Source: Planctomycetota bacterium
GTDB lineage: Bacteria; Planctomycetota; Planctomycetia; Pirellulales; UBA7805
DNA: 18,004 nucleotides
Direction of reading: 5' to 3'
Assembly: GCA_014237955.1 (NCBI GenBank)
Contig: JABABY010000014.1
Location: 1-18,004 of the forward strand
The notes beneath the pieces are model-generated. The model did no database searches. It worked only from the letters and a program-made list of their open reading frames with translations, and had not been told where the DNA came from. Positions 1 to 7,739 of the stretch are shown here, piece by piece; position 1 is the first letter of the stretch, and each line of letters starts with the position of its first letter. A program made the translations under genes and the position numbers.

Positions 1-216
1 ATAATGCATGTCGATGCGGGTTACAATATAATGGGTTCGCCGGGTCGACTCCTCGATGGCCACCAAGCCTAATCGGTGGATGACGGGTGTTGCCATTGTT
101 TTGGCCGAATACTCAGAATGTTTTCGTATTGCTCCTTGCTCCCGGTATCTGCCAAGCGGTGCAATAGTGCCTTCGTGGAATAGATGGCTTGCAATTTTTC
201 TGATGCCGCATCGCAC
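1..216 (-). CDS. possible partial hypothetical protein running off the left edge
   Basis: On the minus strand a frame stays open for 81 codons, from just after a TGA at 246-244 down to base 1. Possible starts are GTG at 216 and ATG at 96. The translation has no recognisable domain. It is rich in His, Arg and Tyr, with fragments such as RKHSEYSAKTMATP and IEESTRRTHYIVTR. Neither candidate start has a Shine-Dalgarno sequence. A frame of this length can arise by chance, so this may be nothing. If so, bases 1-346 are plain intergenic sequence upstream of the glycosyltransferase, in which I see no convincing promoter. If real, it would be divergent from that gene. Confidence 0.2.
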   Translation of the reverse strand, partial: MRCGIRKIASHLFHEGTIAPLGRYREQGAIRKHSEYSAKTMATPVIHRLGLVAIEESTRRTHYIVTRIDMHY

Positions 217-346
217 ATAGAGCAATTCTGGACGGAAAAATCGTCACAGTCGCTATTATTGCGGGCCCATTCAGGCCAACCTATTTTCGTTCAATTATTT
301 CCAGCTTAGAATGGTAGCTAAGAATGTCAGACCGATAGGAAACGAG

Positions 347-1132
347 ATGCCACTACGTTTTTTAACAGCTCTTCCGGTATACAACGAAGAACAATATGTC
401 CAGGAGGTTCTCCAGAGCGTGTCTCGCAACGCCGAGGACATACTGGTCGTTGATGATGGATCGACCGATGCAACTGCTAGTCGTTTAAGGGCGTTTAGCA
501 AGCGTGTGCATGTAGTAACGCATGCCAAAAACCAGGGATATGGTGCGGCTCTCCGGAGCGCATTTCAATTTGGTATTGAAGGCAACTATGATGTTTTGGT
601 CACGATTGATTGCGATGGACAGCACGAGCCGCAAAGGATACCCGAATTTGCTGCTGCTTGCCGTGACGCATCGGTCGGGATCCCGCCGGATATTGTTTCC
701 GGGAGCCGCTACTTGAAGAATTTTTCAGGGGATGTTGTGGCTCCCGAAGAGCGACGGAATATCAATCGACAATTGACGGAAGAGATCAACCGCAAATTGA
801 AATTGAATTTAACGGATACCTTTTGCGGATTTAAATCGTATCGTGTGGCTAGTCTTCCGCGATTAAAGACGATTGAAAATGGTTATGCCATGCCTTTGGA
901 ACTTTGGGTGCGGGCAGCATACGCTAAGATGAATATTGTGGAACTGGCTATCCCTTTGGTCTACCTGGAAGAACAGCGCTCTTTTGGTGGTGCTTTGGAT
1001 GATGGTCAGACCCGACTGAATTATTACCATCGGGTGTTGGACAAGGCTATGCAAGCTGCTGTGTGTGACGGTGGGCCCGATCAGACCGATCCTGATCAAA
1101 CGGCCCAATTGTGTGGAGATTCTCGACGATGA
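347..1132 (+). CDS. family 2 glycosyltransferase (polyprenol-phosphate sugar transferase-like)
   Basis: This is a GT-A fold glycosyltransferase of 261 residues. The N-terminal half carries the family hallmarks: ALPVYNEE at 8-15, VDDGSTD at 35-41 (nucleotide-sugar binding), KNQGYGAALR at 61-70 and DCDGQHEP at 88-95 (the metal-binding Asp region). The C-terminal half includes TDTFCGFKSY near 156-165. This pattern matches dolichol- or undecaprenyl-phosphate glycosyltransferases, but no membrane helix follows, so it is probably soluble or peripherally bound. An ATG at 311 in the same frame would add 12 residues. I prefer 347 because AGGA lies 6 bases upstream and the conserved fold begins almost at once. 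The stop overlaps the next gene's start (ATGA), so the two are likely translationally coupled. Donor and acceptor cannot be read from the sequence. Confidence 0.88.
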   Translation: MPLRFLTALPVYNEEQYVQEVLQSVSRNAEDILVVDDGSTDATASRLRAFSKRVHVVTHAKNQGYGAALRSAFQFGIEGNYDVLVTIDCDGQHEPQRIPEFAAACRDASVGIPPDIVSGSRYLKNFSGDVVAPEERRNINRQLTEEINRKLKLNLTDTFCGFKSYRVASLPRLKTIENGYAMPLELWVRAAYAKMNIVELAIPLVYLEEQRSFGGALDDGQTRLNYYHRVLDKAMQAAVCDGGPDQTDPDQTAQLCGDSRR

Positions 1133-2787
1133 AGATTGCCAGCAGTAAAGGTTACAGTGGGAAGCTGCAGGTTCCTGCACGCAATGAGGGAGTATTGATC
1201 TACCCGCCAGCGGAGCGATTTGACGATGTTCTGGCCGGCAACATGCAGCATCAAGAAGAATCGTATTTGTTTGATGGGCAATTTGAGGACTACGATTTTC
1301 AAGGCCGCCGCTTCCGCAATTTGGCAGATCAATGTCGCGAAGAAATTTTGCGCGCAGCGGTTACATATACATCCTCCTATCGGAATCTTTCAGGTGATCG
1401 TGCCCGTTGGGCGCCCTCTTCTCCACTGATCTTTGCCGGCCATCAGCCGGATTTGTTTCATCCTGGTGTCTGGGCAAAAAACTTTGCCATGGGCGCTTTT
1501 GCAGCATCTCGGGGAGGTGTTGCGATCAATCTTTTAATTGATGCAGATGTACCCAAATCGACATCACTTAAAGTTCCCACAGGTTCTCCAATAGCTCCGG
1601 TTCTTGAAAGGATTGCGCTGGATGATGTTCCCTTGGCAGTGCCATACGAGGACTGGGAGGTCATGGATGAGAATCTTTTTCGCAGTTTTGGTTCACGAGT
1701 TACAGCAGCCATCAAACCGCTAGTCGCAGATCCTAGTATCGGTATGTATTGGCAAAAGGTCCTTGAGCGATCCCGCTCCGAGAAACATGTCGGTTTATGT
1801 CTTGCTCAGGCGCGTCATCAAATAGAAGGCGAGTGGGGGCTTCAGACGCTAGAGCTTCCTCAGAGTCATTGTTGTGAGACGGAGGCGTTTCGCTGGTTTA
1901 CTGCCCACATGTTTGCTCAGCTTCCACGCCTGCATGAAATCTACAATGCCTCTGTCACCCAATACCGGCAATCGCACCATATGCGGAGTGCAACGCATCC
2001 TGTTCCAAACCTTCTAGAGGAAAATGGTTGGCTTGAGGCGCCGTATTGGATATGGGATACAGAAAATCCTTGTCGCCGCCGCCTCATGTGTCGACTTCGC
2101 GGGGATGAGTTACTGCTGGCTGATGGGGTGGGTCTGGAAATTCCTCTAGCACTCACACCAGATGGGGATGCCGGAACAGCGGTGAACCAGCTTGCAGATA
2201 TTTCAAAGCGTGGAATTCGAATCCGTCCGCGGGCCCTGATGACGACAATGTTTGTACGACTTCTTTGCAGTGATGTGTTCGTTCATGGTGTTGGTGGTGG
2301 TAAATACGATCAGGTTACCAATTCCATCATGCACCAATTTTTTGGAATCAAACCACCAGAATATATGGTATTGTCGGGAACCTTAAAATTGTCGCTTTCC
2401 CAATCCCGGTCTCTGGCATCGTCATTGCGGTCGATTAAGAGGGAATTGCGCGATTTGAAGTTTAATCCGGACCGATTTTTGAGACACGCATTTACAGATG
2501 CTCGATCCCAAAAGTGGTGGGATTGGATTGAAAGCAAAGACCACTGGATTCGCACTCCGAAAAATAGTGCAAATGCACACACGCGTCATCGAGAGATTAG
2601 CAGGAGCAACGAAGCGTTACAGTCGTTTGTGGCAGAAAGGTCTCAGCAATTATATTTGCAGCAGAAAACAATAATGGCTCAGCTTCATGCCGATACGATT
2701 TTGTCTGCCCGTGATTATGCCTTCTGCCTTTTTTCTGAGTCGCAGTTGATGCACTATATGCTGGACATCTTGCCAAAAGCGCTGTAG
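1129..2787 (+). CDS. conserved protein of unknown function, remotely BshC-like
   Basis: This 552-residue protein has no signal peptide or membrane segment. ATG at 1129 overlaps the stop of the glycosyltransferase gene, with GGAG at 1115-1118 as ribosome binding site. A GTG at 1111 is a weaker alternative. Two blocks stand out: AGHQPDLFHPGVW at 103-115, followed by a hydrophobic stretch ending NLLIDAD, and near 365-420 IRPRAL, then HGVGGGKYDQ, FFGIKPPEY and a SGTLKL strand. The order and character of these blocks resemble BshC, the putative cysteine ligase of bacillithiol synthesis, which has a TGQQ-GLF-GPLY block and later a GG-x-Y and P-x-x-x-x-R block. The resemblance is by eye and remote. 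The C terminus (about 480-552) is Gln/Glu-rich and helical, possibly a coiled coil. I recall similar proteins in other planctomycetes. The gene is certain; the function is open. Confidence 0.85.
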   Translation: MKIASSKGYSGKLQVPARNEGVLIYPPAERFDDVLAGNMQHQEESYLFDGQFEDYDFQGRRFRNLADQCREEILRAAVTYTSSYRNLSGDRARWAPSSPLIFAGHQPDLFHPGVWAKNFAMGAFAASRGGVAINLLIDADVPKSTSLKVPTGSPIAPVLERIALDDVPLAVPYEDWEVMDENLFRSFGSRVTAAIKPLVADPSIGMYWQKVLERSRSEKHVGLCLAQARHQIEGEWGLQTLELPQSHCCETEAFRWFTAHMFAQLPRLHEIYNASVTQYRQSHHMRSATHPVPNLLEENGWLEAPYWIWDTENPCRRRLMCRLRGDELLLADGVGLEIPLALTPDGDAGTAVNQLADISKRGIRIRPRALMTTMFVRLLCSDVFVHGVGGGKYDQVTNSIMHQFFGIKPPEYMVLSGTLKLSLSQSRSLASSLRSIKRELRDLKFNPDRFLRHAFTDARSQKWWDWIESKDHWIRTPKNSANAHTRHREISRSNEALQSFVAERSQQLYLQQKTIMAQLHADTILSARDYAFCLFSESQLMHYMLDILPKAL

Positions 2788-2973
2788 ATTGAATGAAGCA
2801 GCCCAAGCTGGTGATCGGTGTCGATTGGATGGCGTCGCAATGGTTGCCTGGGTACGCTTGATCGGTTGCTTTTTATTGCGGTTTGCACTTCTGGCCGGGT
2901 AGTGCATGATTGAGAGAAGTGGGCAGGGGTACGGTGGGCCTCGTTGAGGGCCGCGTCAAAAGGATTCCAGCCG

Positions 2974-4323
2974 ATGGAGATGGCATCCACGGCACCATAT
3001 CGGTCGATTATTTGTAACGCGACTCCCGGGTCGTTACAGATTGTGGCTGCAAAGGCCTGCGATCACGCAGCGATTGAGCAGTTTCTCTGCGCGCGCATGC
3101 GCCAAGTGTCCTCGCGGGAATTTTGCCACCAACTCGAAGAACCATGGTACGTTCCCGGTGATCGACTGCTGCTAAAAAAGCAGAAACAGATTATTGGGCA
3201 CATCAGTCTTCATTGGCGCACCATGTTCTTTGGAAGATCTCAATGGACGATTTGCCGAGTTGGCCGCCTGAGCCTTTTACCGGAATTTTATAGCTACGGT
3301 TTAGCTGAGGAAATACTTCGGTCTGCTGAGCAGGTGATGTCGCAGCAACATGCACTTTTTGGTGTTGGTGATCTGGAAGACTTGGAAACGTTTCCCGATG
3401 GATTATGGATCCCGTGTGGCGAGCATGTTATGTCAGAAGCCGACCCGCGCGATATTCTGGCCGAATTTCGCGTTCGCGATGAATCCATGAAGCCTCAATC
3501 GCTGTTGCCTGATTTCAGACGGAGACGCAAGAAGATTAGTGTTCGGCATTGGAGGCAAGTAGAATTGCCAGCGCTGATGCGTATCTACCAAAGCAATGCG
3601 CACTCTGGTTTTGGCTACTTGGAACGGAGCGAGGTATACTGGAGATGGTTGGTCAACCGGCACGCCTTTGATCAAATTATGGTTGCCATTGAGGGGCATG
3701 ATCGATCGGGTCCGGAAGGTCGAGATTGTTCTATTGTTGGCTACGCAGTTGTTCATGCCCACCAGATACTGGAAATGTTAGTGCAGCCTGGACATCCGAC
3801 GGCTAGCAGACAGTTGCTGAGTAGAATTTGCGCTGATGCGATAGAACGCGACCGGAATAGTGTTAGTCTGCACGCATCTTTTGACGAGCCGATGCATGCG
3901 ATCATCACAGCCGCTAACGGGCCCTCGCCAAGCAATCGTGCGCTTGTTCGTAAAAGAGTCATGGTCTGTGTTCCGCGTCATGATGTTCTGGTCCACTCCC
4001 TGGGTCCGGAATTATGTCACCGAGCAGCCTCTGCCGAGATTGCCCTGCCCATCGAAATAGGATTGGTCATTAACGAACGTCACTACCAACTCTCTCTATC
4101 CGACCGCAGGGCAAAGTTAATATCTGGCAAGATAGGCGAAAACCACCTCATTTGCTCTCGAAAGACGTGGGTGCGGCTCTTGTTGGGATCTGTCGATGCC
4201 TCTTCTGCCCTGCTTGCGGAAAAACTCACGGCGTCGACACCCAGTGCGCGACGCTATGCTGAAGTCCTCTTTCCCGCAGTCCCGCTCTGGCATTCTCCGT
4301 GGGCGGATTTGCCAATTGGATGA
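2974..4323 (+). CDS. tandem GNAT acetyltransferase with C-terminal SCP2-like domain (Eis-like)
   Basis: The protein has 449 residues from ATG 2974 (AGGA 9 bases upstream). An in-frame TTG at 2944 is possible but has no better signal. Domain reading: a first GNAT-like unit at about 22-150, with the beta-4/alpha-3 region VGRLSLLPEFYSYGLAEEIL, whose acetyl-CoA pyrophosphate loop lacks the usual R/Q-x-x-G-x-G/A; a second GNAT-like unit at about 190-320, with LMRIYQSNAHSG, EVYWRWLV and a SIVGYAVV strand; then a C-terminal region at about 355-445 with YQLSLSDRRAKLISG and an ending EVLFPAVPLWHSPW. This last part resembles the sterol-carrier-like domain of Eis aminoglycoside/lysine acetyltransferases. 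MshD of mycothiol synthesis also uses tandem GNAT units. The preceding gap (2788-2973) has no convincing gene. The substrate is unknown. An acyltransferase-like fold is likely; activity is uncertain given the altered loop. Confidence 0.8.
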   Translation: MEMASTAPYRSIICNATPGSLQIVAAKACDHAAIEQFLCARMRQVSSREFCHQLEEPWYVPGDRLLLKKQKQIIGHISLHWRTMFFGRSQWTICRVGRLSLLPEFYSYGLAEEILRSAEQVMSQQHALFGVGDLEDLETFPDGLWIPCGEHVMSEADPRDILAEFRVRDESMKPQSLLPDFRRRRKKISVRHWRQVELPALMRIYQSNAHSGFGYLERSEVYWRWLVNRHAFDQIMVAIEGHDRSGPEGRDCSIVGYAVVHAHQILEMLVQPGHPTASRQLLSRICADAIERDRNSVSLHASFDEPMHAIITAANGPSPSNRALVRKRVMVCVPRHDVLVHSLGPELCHRAASAEIALPIEIGLVINERHYQLSLSDRRAKLISGKIGENHLICSRKTWVRLLLGSVDASSALLAEKLTASTPSARRYAEVLFPAVPLWHSPWADLPIG

Positions 4324-4374
4324 TGAATGCAGTACGCTGGATACAGTCCAGGTCCATTCTCCTCGCAATGATGA

Positions 4375-5718
4375 ATGCTCGCAATGTGGCAACGGATACT
4401 ACTGGTCCTGTTCTGCGTCTTGCTTTCAGTAGTCGTAGTTCGGACCTGGGTTTTGGAAGGGCTCATTATGCCGGTCCGGATTATTGGTCCCTCAATGGCC
4501 GAAACATTTTACGGCCCGCATGTTGAGTTGACTTGTGAGGACTGTGGGTTTCTTTTTGCGTTTGATGCAACGATCGCGCCTTTACCCCAGGCCGCAATTT
4601 GTCCAAATTGCGGATATCGGGAAAACGAGACAAAAGCAGAGACATTGTGCGGTGGCGACCGATTGCTGATCGATAAAATGACCTATCAATTTCGACGGCC
4701 AAACCGTTGGGAGACAATTCTTTTTCGCAATTCGGCCCTCCAGTCGGGAGTGTGCATTAAACGTGTTGTTGGTTTCCCGGGTGAAACCTTAGAGATTCGC
4801 GGTGGCGATGTCTTTGTTGACCGAGTCCGCGAAAAAAAAACCTGGAATGATCTTCGATCAATGGCTCTGGTCATTCACGATGCCCGCCACAGATCTCATG
4901 ATGTGGCGGTGCCACGTCGTTGGCGAGCAGCAAAACTGGCCAATGGATGGCAATCGAAAGGAAAAGGATTTGCATACAGGCCGGATCACGGTCTCTCGCA
5001 TGTGGCTGCTGGGCTGTCAGGGCCAGATCCGTGTTCGAAGTTGGATTGGTTGTGCTACCACCACTGTCGGTTGCGGGCCGGTTCGCACTTCAAGGAGGGA
5101 CCGCTTTCTGACAATTATGGGTACAACCAGACGCTTTCTCGCCAACTCAATGATATTGAAGATATATATCTCATGGCCACCGTAGAGGCGAGGGGAGATG
5201 GTGTTCTGGCGGTGCGAGTGCCGGTAGATGGAAAGATGTTTGTGCTGAGGATGGAAATGTCTTCCCGCCGCGGAACGCTGCTGTATGGCAGCGACTCGGT
5301 TGGCGCGTTTGTGTGGAAGGCGGGCCAACTGAAATCACCAACGACTCTTGAAGTGGCAACACTCGACAAGCAGTTTCTAGTGGCGATGGATGGCGTTTCC
5401 TGTTTGTCTTTCGACTACGAGCAGCCCCCACGGCAGGCAGATGGGGGGGGTCCTCAGAATACCGACCATGATCTCTTGGCAATCGGCGCTTGCGGACTGG
5501 AGGTCGAATTGAAAGATGTGCGGCTCCTGCGCGATGTCTATTACACCCACGGACCACCAGCGGCTGCCGGTACGGATATGAAAATGTATCCATTAGGCGC
5601 CGATGAATTTTTTGTGTTGGGGGATAACAGCCCGGTCTCACTCGATAGCAGACAAGGGCGACCAGATGGAGTCGTCAAAGAGGCCGATCTTCTCGGAAAG
5701 CCGTGGCGGTGGCGGTGA
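4375..5718 (+). CDS. lepB: signal peptidase I, zinc-ribbon type, shorter paralogue
   Basis: This type I signal peptidase (S26) of 447 residues is anchored by one N-terminal helix (about 8-23). Visible elements: catalytic Ser40 in GPSMAET, catalytic Lys101 in GGDRLLIDKMTY, RRPNRWETILFRN, CIKRVVGFPGE (128-137) and GDNSPVSLDSR (416-426). Two insertions distinguish it from E. coli LepB: a zinc ribbon between Ser and Lys (Cys54/57 and Cys76/79), and about 250 residues between the KRVVGFPG and GDN motifs that include a lectin-like beta-sandwich at about 263-390 ending LRDVYYTHG. The C terminus stops at GKPWRWR and lacks the final hydrophobic strand with WP seen in the downstream paralogue. The upstream in-frame region is closed by TGA, so the start is ATG 4375 or 4384. 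The coding sequence holds an A9 run (4832-4840) and a G8 run (5443-5450). Function: cleavage of signal peptides on the outer face of the inner membrane. Confidence 0.88.
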   Translation: MLAMWQRILLVLFCVLLSVVVVRTWVLEGLIMPVRIIGPSMAETFYGPHVELTCEDCGFLFAFDATIAPLPQAAICPNCGYRENETKAETLCGGDRLLIDKMTYQFRRPNRWETILFRNSALQSGVCIKRVVGFPGETLEIRGGDVFVDRVREKKTWNDLRSMALVIHDARHRSHDVAVPRRWRAAKLANGWQSKGKGFAYRPDHGLSHVAAGLSGPDPCSKLDWLCYHHCRLRAGSHFKEGPLSDNYGYNQTLSRQLNDIEDIYLMATVEARGDGVLAVRVPVDGKMFVLRMEMSSRRGTLLYGSDSVGAFVWKAGQLKSPTTLEVATLDKQFLVAMDGVSCLSFDYEQPPRQADGGGPQNTDHDLLAIGACGLEVELKDVRLLRDVYYTHGPPAAAGTDMKMYPLGADEFFVLGDNSPVSLDSRQGRPDGVVKEADLLGKPWRWR

Positions 5719-5751
5719 TTTGCGACAAGGAATCGAAAACGGAGATTCAAG

Positions 5752-5780
5752 TTCACCCTGGTGCCGGAATTCTGTATATT
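5752..5780 (+). promoter_or_regulatory. candidate sigma-70 type promoter of the second signal peptidase gene
   Basis: TTCACC (5752-5757) and TATATT (5775-5780) are separated by exactly 17 bases. They match the TTGACA and TATAAT consensus at 4 and 5 of 6 positions. Transcription would begin near 5787, giving a leader of about 44 bases. If real, the second peptidase and lptB can be expressed apart from the first peptidase. Planctomycete promoters are poorly defined, so this remains tentative. Confidence 0.35.
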
Positions 5781-5830
5781 GACCGGTTCCCCGTCCCTTC
5801 AAAAATGTATTCCCTTCTGAAAAACCGTTC

Positions 5831-7711
5831 ATGATTAAACGCCGCTCCCAACGCACCGAAAAACACCGCAAAGCGGACCAGTCCGCCAAGCAATCGGCTG
5901 AGCCAACACAGCATGGTATTGTTCTCCATTTTCTGACATCCAAAAGCGTGCGGGAAACCGTGGAATCGGTCGTGATCGCCTTTGCCCTCGCCTTTCTGTT
6001 TCGAACCTTTGAAGCCGAAGCGTTTGTGATCCCCACTGGGTCGATGGCGCCCACACTCCAAGGAAGGCACCAAGATGTCGATTGTCCTATGTGTGGAAAT
6101 GCCTATCGCATCAGTGCCAGCCAGGAAGTCGATCAGACAACCGAGCGCAAACGTGCGGATGTCGTTGCAGGCGAGTGTCCGAACTGCCGCTACTGGGCGT
6201 GCACAAACCGGCACCTGGGTGAGGATCTGTTGAAGCAAGGCTATGCGAGGCCCTTTAATACCGGTGCACTCGAAGTTGCAACAGAATCTTCGTCAGCGAA
6301 TGGGGATCGCATCATCGTCAGTAAGTTTGCCTATGAATTTCAAGATCCACGACGGTGGGATATTTTTGTTTTTCGATTTCCCGGACAGGCTTCCCGAAAT
6401 TATATCAAGCGGTTGGTCGGTCTTCCGGGGGATCACTTGATGATTTACCACGGCGATATTTTTCAAACACTCGAGGAGGAGCCTTCTAAAAAGGAACCAG
6501 AGAACGTGAGAAAAAGGGTCGAGCGCAAGCCACCTGACAAAGTTCGTTCAATGGCGCAACTCGTCTACGACAATCAGTATCATGCCAGAAAATTGTATCA
6601 AGCGGGTTGGCCCCGGCGGTGGACGCCCTGGCCTCGGACCACACAACCGGAGGCAAATGGCTGGCAAGCAGATCCCACGCATAAAAACTTCGAGATAGCT
6701 GGCAACGGGGGCGATACGGCCTGGTTGCGTTACCAACACATTGTGCCGAGTTTTTCCGATTGGGATGAGGTTGCAAAGGCTGAAGCGTCTGGAGAAGCTG
6801 CGCGTCTATCGCCGGTACCCCAGCTCATTTCCGATGCCTATGCCTATAACTCTGGCTATGTTTACCCACCCCTCTATCGGGAGCGGTCCTATGTAGATGC
6901 TGCGGCCATGGGAATGCATTGGGTTGGCGATTTGATGCTGGAGTGCGAAGTTGAGATCGAGGGTGAAGAGGGTGCCTTGGCATTGGATCTGGTGGAAGGG
7001 GGCAAGCATTTTCGTTGTACCTTTGATTTGACAACTGGGGTGGCAGCCTTAGATATTGACGGCACATTTTATGATGAGCAGGGCAATGTGTCCGAGCGGC
7101 CAGTCGCCTCGACACCCGTCAAAGGCCCGGGAACATACCGTCTCGTTTTCGCCAACTTCGACGACCAGCTTTTGCTCTGGGTAGATGAGTCGCTCATGAC
7201 CTTTGATTTACCGACGTCCTACCCTTCCTTAGGCAATGACATACCAAAATCGGATGCCGAGGATGGTGGCGATTTGGCCCCGGTGGGGATAGGTTCTCGG
7301 GGCGCTCACATACGGGTTGGAGATCTGCAGATTTCACGTGATGTCTATTACATTGCCACCTCGCCTCAGATGAGGAGATCTTCTGATTATCGTGATGGCC
7401 CACTCGCTCCAGGCAATCCGCTTCTTTCCCCCAATGAGATAGATGCTGCGATGAAGAAGGTGCTGACTGACAAGGCGATGTGGCCTGAGTGGTTTGCAGA
7501 AATGAACGCCCTCTATTTTTCACTGCAAAAATATCCACCATCCGAACAAGAGCGGGATCAATTTATGGCTTTGGGCGACAATAGCCCACAGAGCAAGGAT
7601 AGTCGGTTGTGGGCGACAGATAAAACAGCTTTTTATGTAGAACGAGAATTGTTGATTGGGAAAGCACTGGTCATTTACTGGCCGCTGACGCACATCCATT
7701 TGGTCCGCTGA
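5831..7711 (+). CDS. lepB: signal peptidase I, zinc-ribbon type, full-length paralogue with beta-sandwich insertion
   Basis: This enlarged type I signal peptidase has 626 residues. A charged cytoplasmic tail of about 40 residues precedes a hydrophobic helix (about 44-58). Catalytic Ser71 lies in PTGSMAPTL and catalytic Lys165 in NGDRIIVSKFAY. These are followed by DPRRWDIFVFRFP, YIKRLVGLPGDH (191-202), GDNSPQSKDSR (582-592) and a terminal LVIYWP strand. A zinc ribbon (CPMCG, Cys85/88; CPNCRYW, Cys116/119) sits between Ser and Lys. Residues about 205-580 are an insertion: a Trp/Arg-rich segment (PRRWTPWP), then a beta-sandwich resembling LamG/concanavalin folds at about 365-510 (ECEVEI, FRCTFDL, RLVFANFDDQLLLWVD, ending SRDVYYIA). 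It is a tandem paralogue of the preceding gene, sharing the same insertion plan. No Shine-Dalgarno sequence is evident. All catalytic elements are intact, so this is the better candidate for the working housekeeping enzyme. Confidence 0.92.
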   Translation: MIKRRSQRTEKHRKADQSAKQSAEPTQHGIVLHFLTSKSVRETVESVVIAFALAFLFRTFEAEAFVIPTGSMAPTLQGRHQDVDCPMCGNAYRISASQEVDQTTERKRADVVAGECPNCRYWACTNRHLGEDLLKQGYARPFNTGALEVATESSSANGDRIIVSKFAYEFQDPRRWDIFVFRFPGQASRNYIKRLVGLPGDHLMIYHGDIFQTLEEEPSKKEPENVRKRVERKPPDKVRSMAQLVYDNQYHARKLYQAGWPRRWTPWPRTTQPEANGWQADPTHKNFEIAGNGGDTAWLRYQHIVPSFSDWDEVAKAEASGEAARLSPVPQLISDAYAYNSGYVYPPLYRERSYVDAAAMGMHWVGDLMLECEVEIEGEEGALALDLVEGGKHFRCTFDLTTGVAALDIDGTFYDEQGNVSERPVASTPVKGPGTYRLVFANFDDQLLLWVDESLMTFDLPTSYPSLGNDIPKSDAEDGGDLAPVGIGSRGAHIRVGDLQISRDVYYIATSPQMRRSSDYRDGPLAPGNPLLSPNEIDAAMKKVLTDKAMWPEWFAEMNALYFSLQKYPPSEQERDQFMALGDNSPQSKDSRLWATDKTAFYVERELLIGKALVIYWPLTHIHLVR

Positions 7712-7739
7712 CAGGCGGACTTCAGAGTACAGGTGATTG

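Noticed and set aside
2793..2861. A 22-codon ORF (MKQPKLVIGVDW...) in the gap after the BshC-like gene, thought to be a remnant of a deacetylase
   Set aside because: Too short, no ribosome binding site, and the following sequence does not continue any recognisable domain in other frames.
5171..5641. 156-codon minus-strand ORF inside the first signal peptidase gene
   Set aside because: It is antisense to a well-supported gene and its translation is Pro/Arg/His-rich low-quality sequence typical of shadow frames.
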